Positions 22,795 to 37,549 are shown, counted from the first letter of the stretch. The stretch: 64,000 nucleotides of DNA from Rotaria sp. Silwood1 (GCA_905250075.1 CAJNOP010000004.1:2108971-2172970); one strand, 5' to 3'. Notes: a model not told the origin generated them from the sequence alone. A program made the numbers and translations.

Positions 22795-25700
22795 TCATTT
22801 ACTAAGAGCTCTAACAAGAAGTGTTGTTCGTTTAAGATATTTATCTCGTTCCATTATCACTAATAGATCACGAAGATTTGCACGGCATATACGTTTTGCT
22901 GTTCTCTAGAAAAAAAAAACAATATTCGAAATTTTTTTTTGTTTCGATGTGTTTAAGAAGTTCACAAGATATTCAATTTATCTCAGTTTTACTCTTATGC
23001 TTGTCAAGTTATCATTAACTTTCGTATTATTCGTTTTAGTCCTTTTCAATATGTATCTTTTACTTACATGCATATCGTAAGAGATTAAAACAATCGAAAT
23101 GATCTTATAGTTGTAAAATATATGTAACCGTAAAAGTAAAATAGGATAAATTTGAGTACTCGTAGATTTATGTATTGTTTTGATTTAAATAAAAACTAAA
23201 CATACCGATTTTTGATAGATATTAGTTGAATTATTAACACCTGCTGATGGCGATGGTTGAATAGGATACATTTGTTCAGGTCCATTTGAAGGCATTATTG
23301 GTTGATGAAGATGATTTGTACTTTCTTCAAGTTTTCGTTTTTTTGGTTTTCCTATAGCAGCTAAGGCTGTTTCATTAGCTTCTTTTTGACGTTGTTCTTC
23401 AAATTGTGCTTGTTGCATCTGTATTAATAAACAAAATATTTTTTTTGTTTGTTTGTAATATTTTCATTAAGAAAAAATAAAGTAAGATTATACTTCTTTA
23501 GCTTTTTGTTTTAATTTTACTGCTTCAGGATCATTAGTTTTAGCACGACTCTAGAAGAGAAAAAAATTTATTAAAATTTTATTTTTGCTTTTTTTTTTTT
23601 ACTTTGGCAGCTCGAAAGATTTTTTCTTGTTCTAATTTATCTTTTTTTTGTTTTTCAATTTTATCTAAATCTTCAAGAAATCTTATTTGACCTTTAACAT
23701 CACTTGTTTGTTCATATGATGAATCATTCTAAATAATAAATTTTTTTTGTTTTTTCAACAATAGATTAATATTATTAGAATAAAAAAAAAAAAAAAGAAA
23801 CACAAATTTATACCTTCATAGATATATCAATTCGATGTTGAGCTATTAATTTAACTTGTTCTATTATATATTTTAGTCGTTCTTGTGTAGCATTGGATAT
23901 AAGTGCAAAAGCAGCATCATCATTAATTATCATACCTGCCATTCGTTTATCTTTTTCAGCTAGAAATATAGAAACATATTAATAAAATTCTTTCAAAAGT
24001 AAAAGTTTGAAATATTTTTTTTTTTTTCTTGAAATACTATGTACTATTAATCTATGATTTGTCATGAAAAAAAAAGAACTATTAAAATTTGTTTTACTTT
24101 AAAAGTTTTTTTTTTTTTTACATACATAGAAAATTAGAACGAGTAAGATGACTTTATAATCAATTGGAAATGTGTTTTCAGTTCAAATTCGAAAATTCCA
24201 TCGAAGTGAAATATCTTTGCAAGAATAAGTGTAGGAATATAATCTCAACTCGAAAGTAATTTATCAATTGATGAATTTGTTTCAACAATATACATATATC
24301 TATGATAATTCATGAAGTTTCGAATAAACTTCAAATTATCATGTAAGGATTTTTTTTTTAATAAAGGAAAGATTTTTTTTTTTTATTTAAGAATTTCTAT
24401 TGTTTACCTAATTCATGTAAACGTCGACGTAAAACAGCTGTTGATATTAACCTATCATCATGTGTTATATGACGAGTATCATTTATTACAACATTATAAT
24501 TATCATCAGATGTATCATCTTCAGTTCTATAGAGAGGAAAAGATTCTTTTTTGTTTTTTTAATTTTATATTTTAATTAAACAAACTTAATAATTGTTTTT
24601 TGTTGAATAGCAGATATTGTTGTTAATGGTGATGGTTGACTATGTATAGTTTCTGTTTTAATTAGTTGAGGATTAACAGTTATAATTTTTGGTTGTTGAA
24701 GTGTTGTTGTTGTTGATAAAAATGATCGTTGTGAAAGTGAATCTGATTGTTGAATTATCATTTGTGTTACTGGTTGAATTGGTTGTTGTCCACTAAGAAG
24801 ACTTGTATTTGGTGTTCCAGATAAAGATGTAACTAATGAACGACCACCAGTAGCAGTAATACTCTAAAATAATTTTTATTCATTAATTTGCGAATAAAAA
24901 AAAAAAAATAATTTAACAAACAATTTGTCGTGCTTGTTGTTGCTGTTGTTGTTGTTGACTAAGTAATGATGGTGTTGATGTGAGTAATGTTTGTTGAGGA
25001 GTTGATTGAAGAATATTTATTTTTTGTTGTGGTTGAACTGTTGTATATAATGGTTGTTGTATAACAGGTGTTGTATGTTGTTGTTGTTGTTGTTGTTGTT
25101 GATGATGATGATGATTTAATAATGATTGATTGATTATATTTGAATTTGTTACTTGTATTGTATTTGTTGTATTATTATTATTATTATTCACATTTATATT
25201 ATTATTATTAGAGTTACTGTTACTTGTTGGCAATTGAAGTTTTTCTAATAAGTCAATAGTTATTGGACGACCAAATGTATTTTGAACAATTTGACGCATA
25301 TGTGGTAATGCTAACTAGAATATACCAGAATCAAACAAATAATTATTTTATTTGAAAAAAAAATGAACATAAGATTATAATAACATTTGAATAGGAGAGA
25401 TAAAGAAAAGACTGAAAAAAGCTTGATTACATATAAATTAATTTAAAACTAGATTCGTTGTATTTTTAATATTCAAAATCTATTATGAATGATATAATAA
25501 ATAATAAGAAACCAATTAAATTTTTGTTCTATAATCAATAACAAGTAGTAATCTTCATTTTACAAACAAAGTTTTAACTATTAAAATATTTTTATATGCA
25601 TAAAAAAAAATAAAGTATTTCATGTTTGTTTATACATTAATCAAGCTTTTCTTTCGACAAGCAGTCTATTATTTGAATTCGAAGAAGAGAATCTGAATTA

Positions 25701-28700
25701 CAAAACGAGCTAGATCTCAATCCACACTCACATCTGTATATTTTAAGGTTTCTTAATATCGATATATTTTCCTAGTTGCATGATGCTAGTAATTGACAAA
25801 ATTTTGATAATGAAACGCAATATTTTTTGATATTCTCTAACGAAAACATGAATTGAAAGCTACTAGCTATTGAAATATGATGAGAATCAATTAAAAATAA
25901 TTCAGACATATTCAAAAAAGCAATCGACAATATTCAGAAATACTTAAATCTCAACTTGAGAATGCTACCCATATATCTCAAGTTACGTTTGGGCAAATAT
26001 CCAATACTCTCTGAACGTGTTGAATAATTTTCGAACCCCAAAAACAGAGTTTGAATTAAGTGCATGTCTAACACATATTAATATTCATTTTTTTATTGTA
26101 ATAAATTTACTTTTTTTTTTCGAAATATTAAGAATATTAACTATTTAATGAATATCATGAAAAACTAATCTAATAATTAAATTTATTTACTTTTGTAGTA
26201 TTTGAATCATTATTCAATTGACACAGAATATAATATGTATTCATTTTTTCAGATATGATGTAGTAGTCGATTATTCTATCTGAAACTCAACTACCATATA
26301 TATATGAAGTTTGTTTGCAAAATAAGACGATGAGTATTCAGCAGTCCTTTACTACCTATTAGCTTCCTCTAGTCGATAGATGTCTCATGAGTTTGATTTT
26401 AGTAAAAACTACGAATTATAAATAAATTCAGTGTCACATTATTTTTATTTGTAAACATATAAATGTTATAGAATCGATCTAAAAATAATATACAAATATT
26501 GTATGAAGCCTCAAATTTAATGAGCACACTAGCATATCGCAATAATAACCCAACACAAAATAAAAATAATAAAAAAAAATTTCAATCGTATAATTATTTT
26601 TAATTACCTCAACATATATGAAATATTTCTGAAACATGTCACAAAAAAAAAAATACATAACTCCTATATTTAAACTCAAATATAGGAAAAAGTATTTCTA
26701 AACTTTGCTTTCGTTTTGTTTTATACGTAAGAAATAAAATGAAAATTACTTTAAAAAATGGAACCAGTGATATATGTGGTTGAGATTTATAAAGTGTATG
26801 AAGTCGTTGAGTAAATGATTCAGGATCAATAGTACCATCCTATATATATATATAACAAAATAAAAGATTATCTTATTTTTTCTTTATAAAGAATTCTTTT
26901 TTTAATACCAAAAGTTCTTGAATACAAGATCGAACCATAGGTAATTTTTCTGGTGCTTGTTTTTCAGCTAATCGAAGTAATGTTGTTAAGAATGTTCGAC
27001 ATTTTGATACAAAATCATTTATTTGAGATTCTGTATATTGTACTGATGTTGTTGTCTGTTGAGATGTAACGGTTTGACGTATAACTGGTTGTGTTATAAC
27101 TTTAGACTGTATTACAGATGGTTGTGATTGCATTCCACTGATTGTAACAGGTTCTTAATAAATAAAAATAAAAATTGTTCATCCAACAATAAATAATCGT
27201 ATCGGATAATATGACAATATTTTATTTGAAAAGTTATCTATATTGGTTTTTGTTTTAGAATAACTCAGGATATTATAGTAAGATAATCGTATATTATGAC
27301 TGAGAAATTAATAGTTCTCACAATATTTTTTTGATTCATACACAAAAATTTACTATTTTTTGTAATATTTCAATTTCCTAATTATTGCTCATAATGAGAG
27401 AAACAACAACGAGTGTAATTTTCTCAGAATTTTTTCTATTGTCGTAAGATGTACATCATTCAAAAAAGTATTTATTGCAAAATTGATCTAAGTTTCTATC
27501 TTTAGAAATCGAAAAGTTAGCTCTATTTTTAGACATTGATATGTTGATGTAATTATAAAGCACTACAATTCAGACAACAATAAATTCGTTTCGTTATAGA
27601 CCTTGATGAGAGAAAAACATCTGAGAAAATTGTGGAAGTTGTCGCGTCTATCCTAAGAAATAGTATCTAGGATATTGAAATATTGTTAAAGACACTAAAA
27701 AAAAAAGCTGAATTTTGGAGCATAGAGCAAGCTGTTATTAAAATTATTAGATAGATACAATTAAAGATGAGAGGAAATTTTCTTATCAATTAGTTTGGAG
27801 ATATTGATTCATAATATTCAGTCATACTACTTACAATTGTTATAATATTCTTTAGCTAATAAATGACTTTGTAAGAATGTTTATATTTGATAAAAATACT
27901 AATTTCTACATATCATTCGATATACTACGAATTACTAGACATGCAATAATGCACGTTGATAAAAGTGTTGGAAAATTTTTTTCATTAGAGAATTTGTAGA
28001 AAAAAACATATTTCTCTTGTAGCAATGAGAAAAGAAGTTTTTTTTTTGAAATGAAAACTACTTCAATTATTTTCTTTAAATATATGAGTAAAAATACAAA
28101 GAATTCGACTTTTCCTGTATTTCTTCAGTTGGAAATTTTTTTTCCAAATAATTAATCTTCAATACAGAAAAAATTTCCGTTTTAGTAACAAATTCTGTAT
28201 GTCTATGAATGATTTTTCAAATCAAGACTGATCTTTTTATCTAATAGAATCATTTATTTTACCATTTTTAACAGGTGCATATTGAACACCAGATAATTGT
28301 TGTTGAGGTTGTTTTTGTAATGTAAATTGATGTTGTGGTGTTTGTTGTATATTATTTGTCCATAATGTTTGAGGTACAAATTGACCGTGATTCAATGTTG
28401 TTGATTGTTGTTGAATAGTTTGTGGTTGATTAACTCGAACAATACTTGTTGGTGTTGTCATTATTCCACTAGACATTGGTTGTTGAAAAATTGTTCCATT
28501 TTGTATATTTGTTTGACGAATATTTTGTGTTGTATTTCCCATATTATTAATAGTAACATTGTTATTAATTGATTGAGTAAATAATAGTGTTGTCTTGAAA
28601 GAAAAAATATTTTGAATTTAAATTTGTTTAATTTACTTACAGGAGAGGGTAAAACTTGAAGTTTGCCCGTATTGTTAGCAAATGGTGATGAAGAAGATGT

Positions 28701-28703
28701 CAT
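22795..28703 (-). CDS. TAF4: TFIID subunit TAF4, 723 aa
   Basis: Twelve exons: 28641-28703, 28263-28593, 26909-27153, 26750-26839, 24922-25314, 24586-24863, 24408-24526, 23814-23959, 23603-23728, 23494-23550, 23206-23418 and 22795-22905 (2172 nt, phases agree). TAF4 is a scaffold of the general transcription factor TFIID and pairs with TAF12. The N-terminal third is Gln/Thr-rich. A TAFH/NHR1 domain spans about residues 173-255 (FVSKCRTFLTTLLRLAEK, DGTIDPESFTQRLHTLYK, SLVPFFK, LALPHMRQ). A poly-Gln/Asn linker follows. A histone-fold region starts near 467 (LRRRLHELAEKDKRMAGM, ISNATQERLKYIIEQ, AQHRIDI). The conserved TALAAIGKPKKRKLE and the C-terminal NLRDLL block are present, as in animal TAF4. 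Further 5' exons cannot be excluded. Confidence 0.93.
25315..26749 (-). other. Long TAF4 intron (TAFH domain)
   Basis: 1.4-kb intron splitting the TAFH domain between exons 26750-26839 and 24922-25314. It is AT-rich with no gene or obvious inverted-repeat element. Confidence 0.6.
27154..28262 (-). other. Long TAF4 intron 2
   Basis: 1.1-kb intron between TAF4 exons 2 and 3 (donor GTAAAATA, acceptor TTATTAAG). No gene or repeat structure was recognised inside. Confidence 0.55.
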
Positions 28704-31700
28704 TATAAGGAAGAAACTAATCTAAAATACATGAAATCTTACAAATAGAAAATGTACTAACTAAATCAACATTTGAAATATGTCTAGAATATCGGATGAA
28801 TAATTTCTGTTGTGTAAAAACAACCATTAATGGCGACAATGAATAATTCTTGATGACCAATCGATATACAAACTTTGATAGATAGCGCTAAAAGACAAGA
28901 TTGCATTTTCTTTTTAATAATATTCAAATCTTTATAGATATATTCCTTTAAAAGTTATGATATGTTTTTTTAAATCTATTTAAATAAATTTTTAAAATTA
29001 TTTGATAAAAAAATGATTAATGTGTATGTTCAATGATTTGAAATTTTTAACGTTATAGAAAAAAAAAAAAGCAGTTTAGAAAATGTCAGAATATATTATA
29101 TTCCATGAAAGATATTTTTGAAAAAGATCTAATAAACGAAAGAAATTTTCAACACATTGAAGATTGACTATTCGTTCTCATATACTTTTATTCATATTAG
29201 AATAAGTGTTCTGCACGGATGCAACTTTTTACCATCCGACTCGGACCTGAATTGGTGTTAATTGACATTCGATAGATATTTTCATAAGTTACAGTACAGT
29301 TTTCAAACTTTTATTGTTTTATCAAAAAGTATACAATTTAGTTTCTGCCATCGGTAACAACAAAAACACTGTTAATATCAAATGTCATAATAGTGGACAC
29401 ATATACATGAATGTGTTTTCCATGACGATAATACAAGTTCACCTTTTTAATGATTTATTTTTCTCTTCATATATTCATTTAGTTTGTTACGTATAGTTCA
29501 TGATCATTTGTAGATGAATCTTCAATAAAAACGAATTCTTTACCAAAACTATATCACTTTCAATTGTTGTGATCTGCTCTACGAGTACAATGAATTGCTC
29601 AAACATGATTGAAGCAATTTCATTTCTATGCTTTTATATAAGTTAGCAGTTTAGAATAGTAAAAATATTTCAAAAGGTTGATATCTCTTTAATTGCCAGA
29701 TCAAGTGTAAAATATCCGAGCCAGTGTCAGGAGACTAATAAGAATTTAACTATGACATATTGAAGTTTTTGAAATTTTGAAAATAATGTCATAAGTATCG
29801 AATCTGCTTAGTTACTTTCAATATTATTGATTAGATTTCTTCTGCTAAGATATTAGTAAAATATGCTCTGACCTACTAACAAAAGCTCTCAGAGATGAAT
29901 GTTCGGACAAATAACATTGGATAAAATTATGTTAAATGCTTGATGGTTCTAATCCATTTGAGATATGCGTGTAACAGAAGTACATTTGACTTCATTTTCC
30001 AAACATTTATTTTGTTGAGCTTTTAACTCAGACTGAAGCTTGTGATATTTTATATTTTATGAACATTTTATTGAAGAATGTTGTACTTGTTTTTTTATTT
30101 CTTGAATTGGCATATTCATATGCGAATAAAATTTTTTCTCATCAAGAAAAAATAAATTGATAGATTTTTAAAAAGTCCAAAAACTATATGATGAAGTTTC
30201 CGGTAAAGAAGAAAAATTGATAAAGCTGTACAATTAACATAGTTTCTATCGATTTCTTTTGCAGAACTTGTGTTTAGAAATATTCAATGCTTTATCTAGC
30301 TTTTCTCTTTTCAATGGGCGATCGTTAAATCTGCGAAGATGAACGCTTATTTTCAGGAGCACAGACACCTAGTACATGATAAAATATTCACAAACTCTCA
30401 GAGAACCAACCCGATCTATGGAGCAATACTGCCCTTCAGTCTTCACGTTGGATAAACACTGATAGCATCTTTCATTACAGAAGCTAAGTTAGATTCGAGT
30501 TCGCCAACAATTAAATAGCTTTCTTTGATTTTGACTAGCTCATTAATAGTTGTTCATATCAATCTGAACATATTGCAGTTTTTGCACTTATTAAAAACAT
30601 ACTCAATAGCTGCTATCTTGTTGCTAGATCTAACAGTGGAATTGTTTGTCATGTCAGTTGATTTGATTAACTATATTCGGGTCAAATCATTACCCTTAAT
30701 GAGAAACTACCAAATTAAAAATGTGAGTTGCTGATGGAGAGTCTGAATCGAGTTATCCAAATTTTAAGGTATTGAACATTTAGATCAGTAAAAGTCAGTC
30801 CACAGAAGCTACTCAATCGAAGTCATGAGATTTTTGCTCAATTTAATATATATATTGTAGAAAGAACAGTTTTAAGAATTTTAAAGCAATCTATTCGAAA
30901 AAATATTGTTCCATCGTCGAGATAATTAATTTTTTCTGAGGGTACTATCGCCCAAGAAGCATGGTTTTTTGTGACATTTATATTTCATCAAAAATATATC
31001 GATTTAGTTTGAAATGATGACTGTGCATACATCTTGAATTGATTGTACTAGCAGCTACACGACAAATTAATCATTTTTCAGTATTTTGTACATATGCATA
31101 TCTCATGAGTGGACTACGTTAGAGAACTGAAAGTTTGGGAATAGAGAAATCTTATAGAGTATCTACCGTGATAAAATTCAGCATTTTAAATAGTTCCTAT
31201 TGTTGGGAAGACATCTACAATGTCATGATTTTGTCCGAAATCACAATTTTGGCAAGCTTTCATCTTCCAAAATATGCGCTCAATAGAAGTGGAGCTTATG
31301 TAATTTTAAAGAACACACTGAGCGCAACAAAGTTATGCAAGAATTAACCAGGGATCTTGTAGAATGTCCTGAATAGCTTTGTTAAAGAATACCGAAAATT
31401 CATTAATTTGTCGTGTAGCTGCTAGTACAATCAATTCAAAATATATGCATAGTCAACATTTCAAGCTAAATCAATATATTTTTGGATGAAATATAAATGT
31501 CACAAAAAAATCACAAAAAACATGCTTCTTGGGTGATAGTACCCTCAGAAAAAATTGATTATCTCGGCGATGGAACAATATTTTTACAAAGAGATTGCTT
31601 TAAAATTCTTAAAATTGTTCTTTCTATAATATATATATTAAATTGAGCAAAAATTTCATGACTTCGATTGAGTAGCTTCTGTGGACTGACTTTTACTGAT

Positions 31701-33122
31701 CTAAATGTTCAATACATTACAATTTGGATAACTCGATTCAGACTCTCCATCAACAGCTCATATTTTTAATTTGGTAGTTTCTCATCAAGGGTAATGATTT
31801 GACCCGAATATAGTTAATCAAATCAACTGACGTGACAAACAGTTGCATTGTCGGTGGCATTTTTCATATGATTACGCTTGTTAATGCATGTAAAATATTA
31901 TTTAGAATAAAAACATGGAAGAACAACTTTTATATCAGATATTGCATGCTTTCTTTTCTGTATCTTTCATATGGCTTGTAGTTATTTAGCGCATTTCCCC
32001 TTCTAGTTGTTTCCCTAAATGTTAAAAAACCTAGAAATTAGTCAACAGATAAATTTATTCCGTTCTTTTTTGCCTATTTGACAATAGATCCACATGCCCG
32101 CATTGAAGAAAGATATAAAAAGTATTTCAAAAAAGCAAATTATGACTAAGATAATCATAGATGTATTGATTTGTGGATTCTTTTACTACAGTTACACATG
32201 AACATATATATCGAATGTAGAAAAAATAGAAACAAAGTTCAGCAGTAAACAATCATAGATAGAGACAGAACTACAGCATTTTGTAAAAAATATACAAATT
32301 AGCTAATATTTTTCTTCTATGTTCAAAATTCTCAACAGATCATTTGAATTAAGCGTTTAGTATTAAAAAATGAACTCAAATTGCACTACGTTTCTTCTTG
32401 GAGAGTAACAGCATGAGTGAAAGACAATTAGATCAGAAAGTTTATTGCGTGCTATAATTATACATTATTTTTTATGGGAGTTTTTTAATGCAGGGTAAAA
32501 AAGAGTATATTCAGCTTAAATTATAATATCGTTTGTTGATCGTATGCTAAATAATAAGCGATTAACATCTTTGTTTATTGTAAAGAATAACGGAATCAAT
32601 GAGTAAAAATGAACTCCTATAAGTCTAATCGTGAGGTCATTCTTATGAAAATTATATTACTTTATATTTCTTAGCAATAACAAAAATATTTTAAACTAAA
32701 AAGAGAACATTTAAAGAATCGACAAAGCTTCTTATTCAATATGTATTTCTTTTATATTTTACTTAGTTATTTCAAAAATTTGAGATTAATAGTACCAGAG
32801 AAAAAAATTTTGCTTTGATATGTTGAGAAAAACGCAAAGAAAATATTTTTCAAGCGAAATAATCTCTCTTTATTCAAATAAAGCTTTTAAGCTGTTGCTT
32901 TGATATCTTAACGCTACTAATGAACTATAATTAAGGATGAAGAAGTAAGCTGCTAAACTGATGGTTGTGTCCAGCTGTTGTCATATTAATTCTAGAATAT
33001 ATTTTTCTCTTTTTATCATAGAATACTATAATACGCTACAGTTAAAAATTGTTTGTTCCCTAGATAAACTTGCTCTGGTTATTTAGAAATTTTAATATAC
33101 TTTATCACTTTTGTATTCAACA
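28704..33122. other. Intergenic, mainly AT-rich plus one large foldback
   Basis: 4.4 kb between divergent TAF4 and the GPCR. No coding sequence was recognised. The 30630-31850 inverted repeat is annotated separately. Confidence 0.5.
30630..31850. repeat. Large inverted repeat (foldback), ~450-bp arms
   Basis: The left arm (about 30630-31085) and right arm (about 31393-31850) are inverted copies with few mismatches. Matching blocks include CAGTTGATTTGATTAACTAT, GATGGAGAGTCTGAATCGAG and CTAGCAGCTACACGACAAAT, each found as its complement on the other side. A ~300-bp loop separates them. No transposase-like ORF and no clear target duplication were seen. It may be a foldback transposon or an inverted segmental duplication. 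Confidence 0.75.
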
Positions 33123-34187
33123 ATGGTTACAGCAGAAACACTTAATTATATATCTCAACAATTGAATATATATTGGAGTTTATGCATGTTAATTTTTGGT
33201 ATTATAGGTGCTTGTTGGAATATTTTAATCTTTCGTCATTATTCTCTCCGTTCAAGTTCATATTGTACATATATGTTATTTGTATCTATAGCTAGTTTAA
33301 TTCATATATTATTTTCTTTATCTGATCGTATTATCGATAAAGGTTTTAAGATTCATTGGACAGCAAATAGTATAGGGTGGTGTAAAATTCGATATTATTT
33401 TGCAAATTGTACATCACTTATAACATTATCTTTTCTTGTTTTATCTGCAATCGATCGACTTCTTTCAACATGTCGTCAAATCAAATGGCGTCGTTTAAAC
33501 TCAGTTTATACTGCAAGACAAATATGTTTATTTTTTATTATATTCTGGATGTTAATAACTATTCCAACTCTTATGTATGCAAAACCTATTCAATTTACAT
33601 CAAATAGACGATTATGTAGCTATTCATCAAAAATTTGGTTAAAAATAATGACGTATTTTTTTAATTTATGCTGCTATGGAATATTTCCATGGATTTTTAT
33701 GAGTTTATTTGGTTACTTAACATTAAAAAATATTCGTAAAATACGTAATCGTCGTATTGGTACATTACCTTCAGTTGTTTTATCTCGTATGGCACGTATT
33801 GATGATCAATTAGCATCAATGTTATTTTTACAAATAATTGTTTGTATTATATCATCGATTCCTTTTATTACACAAAATATCTATGAAAATTTAACGGAAA
33901 CAATTTATAAAGATGATTATCGTCTAGCACAAGAGTTTCTTTTTCTTCAAATATCTCATTTAGTTTTTTATTTTAATTATATTTCAATGTTTTATGTTAA
34001 TTATGTATCATCGCCCATATTTCGACAATTATCAAAACAAGTTTTACTTAATTTATTTAAAAAACAAGAAGATATATCAAGAGATATAACTATGATTAAT
34101 CATCAAGACAGCAATACTCGATTAGATAAACGATGTATAAAGCCATTTACTGTTCAACCAATTGTTTCTATTTCTCGTGTTCAATAA
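33123..34187 (+). CDS. Rhodopsin-like GPCR, single exon, 354 aa
   Basis: The ATG at 33123 was chosen; the open frame upstream begins only with a TTG. Seven hydrophobic segments are visible: TM1 about 13-37, TM2 about 47-67, TM3 about 94-113, TM4 about 134-152, TM5 about 176-200, TM6 about 233-254 and TM7 about 277-298. The extracellular Cys pair is C87 (top of TM3) and C165 (loop 2). TM3 ends in IDR, a partial DRY motif. TM7 has FYVNYVSSPIFR in place of NPxxY, a divergence common in invertebrate peptide-receptor-like GPCRs (FMRFamide-receptor-like groups). The basic cytoplasmic tail has KKQEDISRD. The ligand is unknown. Being intronless contrasts with its neighbours and is typical of expanded GPCR families. 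Confidence 0.82.
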   Translation: MVTAETLNYISQQLNIYWSLCMLIFGIIGACWNILIFRHYSLRSSSYCTYMLFVSIASLIHILFSLSDRIIDKGFKIHWTANSIGWCKIRYYFANCTSLITLSFLVLSAIDRLLSTCRQIKWRRLNSVYTARQICLFFIIFWMLITIPTLMYAKPIQFTSNRRLCSYSSKIWLKIMTYFFNLCCYGIFPWIFMSLFGYLTLKNIRKIRNRRIGTLPSVVLSRMARIDDQLASMLFLQIIVCIISSIPFITQNIYENLTETIYKDDYRLAQEFLFLQISHLVFYFNYISMFYVNYVSSPIFRQLSKQVLLNLFKKQEDISRDITMINHQDSNTRLDKRCIKPFTVQPIVSISRVQ

Positions 34188-34218
34188 ACTTTCTATTTGT
34201 TTCCTTTTTTTTATTTTG

Positions 34219-34224
34219 AATAAA
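34219..34224 (+). terminator. Poly(A) signal AATAAA of the GPCR gene
   Basis: AATAAA lies about 30 nt after the GPCR stop codon, a normal distance for a short 3' UTR. Confidence 0.45.
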
Positions 34225-37200
34225 TATCAAAACAGATTTGATGGAATATAAGATGACATTTTTTTCTTTATGCACAACATCCATTTGCAAAGCTTCATAT
34301 ACTTATTATATGATTAGTTTATTTTGGCCATTTCAGGCAAAATGAAACAGTCCTATCTTTCCTAGAATATTGATTCTTTACAAGTATGATTTTTCTTAAT
34401 AAGTGTCGTGTAGCATAGACACATGTGAAAGTAACTGCCTCTTTCAGCTGGCTATTAATTAAAAATTAACCGGCAAAAAGATTTTTATCGCATCACATAA
34501 GAAAAAAATCTAAAAACGTCAGAACAAAATCTATGGTATAGTAATTTGTCTTGCCATCATCTAGAGACTCTGAAAAAAGGTTTACACGATTTGAAATTAG
34601 TTTTGAATTTTTTATTTGGCTATTGAATCATATTGTTTTTTAATTTATATATTCGTTATTTCGTCATGTCGCTAATGAAAAGTGAATTGATTTGTTTGAA
34701 AAAGCAAAGCATACGCAGAAAAAAATTTCAATAGAGATATTTCAGCCTCAAAAACTGTTTACAGAATATACTGTTTCGTTGTCAAAAATATTGCTTCAAT
34801 TCGAAGGTTTTTTTAAACTAAAATACATGAAGAGAAAGTCGATGTTGTTTTTCACATTTTTTTTTTACTGATAACTTCCCTCAAACAAAAGTCGATAATG
34901 CTGATTTTCATATAGTATCTAGAATAATTTCACATATATGTAAGATACAAAATTATCTCTAAGAAAGTTCATTATCTTGAGGTTCATATATTTTAATTTT
35001 ACCAAGTCACATCGCTAACAAATATTATGACCCATGTACGAAATAGAGAAATTTGTTTCCTAGTTTTCTTGCAATCTATAAGAAGACTAGGCAACTGATA
35101 TCCATTGTTTCACTAAGGTTATTCCGCGTGTCTTTTTGGGAATTTCTGGTTCTTGAAAAAGATACAAGCGTTAGGTTTCAAAATTTTACTACAAAAGTAG
35201 ACTTTGAAAACAGGAAGCGCGCGCTCGAGGAAAAAGAATTTAAGCAAGATTTTCGTAATTTTTTTATAGAAAACTGATCATTTTTTGCAATACCTCAGAT
35301 AATATCTCAAACCAAGTTTTTGACGTTCAGGATTCTGTAATACAGGATGGGAAGTTCACAAACGACAACGACCGACTTCAATTCTGGAGAATATGTCTAA
35401 GCATGTGTAGTAAAAATTTCAACCCGATAGAACAAACTTACAAATGGTTGTAAGCGATCCCAATGTGGTCCTATAGAAAGCTATCGTTTTCTCAGAAAAA
35501 AACGCGAAAACCATATTTAAAATTTTTTTTTTCTCAAACACTTCCCTCCTCATTTTATGTACAAACTAAAGAAATAATGAAAAAAACTGTAGCAAATAAA
35601 ATAATAGGTATTAAAACATAGTTATATATATATATAAATGTATTCTGTTTATTTAATGTTGATTAATATCGATGAAAATGTGAAAACTTCGTATATGGCT
35701 GAAGTTTTGTCAGTTTAAATGTATAAAATAAAAAATAGCGCTGATTAATACATATTATAAATAATCCACTTTCATTTTTATCATAACAACATCAGTGATG
35801 ATTTTAGTCTATGACGAAAAAGCAAAACAATGTTCATCATTCACTCTGCGTTTTATTATGATGAAATGTAACTAATATAAATTAACTTAATAATTGTTAA
35901 GCAGTTATAGATACTTCTGTATTGTTATTTCATTTCTTGGAAACATTGCGATAACAATATTTGTAATATTATATGAAAATGTATACTTAATTATATCAAC
36001 ATCTAATCACATTGCGAACCCAAGAATACAGAAAATTTCAATTAATTAACAGCAGTACTCCATGTCTTATCATCTTATTTCAAAATTGTATATAAAACTG
36101 CATTGACTTATAAAATCAAAAACATATTATATATCTTAACAATCATTAGCTTCAAAAAATTCACCTTATAACTCTACTTATGAAAAAATTCTCTTTCACA
36201 TTGTAAATCTAATAATCGATTATATCACAAACTTTTTTGTAACAAACAAGTGTAGGTGACGATATAAATACAGCAATCATTTATATGTCAATGTCGATAT
36301 TTAGCTAATGTCAACTGTTTGTTAATGAAGGCGGAAGCTACAACAATCTCGATATAAAGTTACATTTATATTTTAATGTATGAATTCCACAAAAAAACAA
36401 AGTAGTTTTTTTCTCATTTTTTTATATATAAAGCAATCAAAAAAGAATTACAGGAAAAAAATATTAAGAATCATTGGTAAACTTTCTTTTCACTATGATT
36501 CAGTTCTACTTCTTACACTCATATTGTGAATAATATTTCTTTTCTTTTTTATTTCCTGTCTTTAACTATAGAAGTTCAACATGGATGCATTATTGAATAA
36601 AAAATATTTGAATAAATATTGAAGTTTGATTTTAATTATCTCAAAACGCAAAGAACAAAGCTAAGTGTACAAAAACTTTCGTTTTTTTTGTTAATTTCTC
36701 TGTAAACGAAGGAAAGTTTTAACTGACGATTGAAAAAACAAATGTTATCGATTAAATCTCACACACGAACAGTAGAAACGAACCTCACGATGAATTAGAG
36801 AATGTCGTTTTTCTCACCATATGAACTATATGCTGTGAAGTTATAAAGAAAAGAACAGAACGGCCACGAAGAAAAACAACTTATTTTTTTTTTGAAAGAA
36901 AACAGAAATCTATAATTATTTATGCATAATATTAATGTCATCATACCTCTCATAACGATGATCAGTATATATAAAAGAAAATAGCAAACGTCACTGAAAC
37001 GTGACTGATGTTATATACCATTAGTCGTTTGTGAATAATACAGTATTTGGTAGACGCATCTTATTGGCATTATTATTTGATTGAAAGAAATAATAGCAAT
37101 AAACCAATAATGTAAGATTTACTTTACACACTTAGTTTATGTATTTTTTCGTAACTTTTAGAGTACTCCGTTCTTTCTTAACTCAAAAATTTTTTGTTGC

Positions 37201-37549
37201 GATTCTACAGTTTGAAAAAGGACGTATCTACTGAGTGCATTTTGTGACTCAAAAATCATTTTTAGACATTGAAAAGTTGCGAGAAGAAATCAAATTTACA
37301 TAGAGTTTCTCCGTTGTAATAGGTCCGATTGATCAGAAACTTTCTTTACATATCAAAACACGTTTTGAAATGGATATTCGTTTTTTTTGTTTCAAAAAAT
37401 GTTGTTCTTCTGATTTTGATAGCTCTTACAAAAAAAGCTCTATTCAAAATAAGGATGAATTTTTTAGTATACCTTCAATATTTTCATTATTTTATTCGAA
37501 GGACGGAAAATAAAAAATAATATCCATCCCTAACAGTTTCTAATATCAA

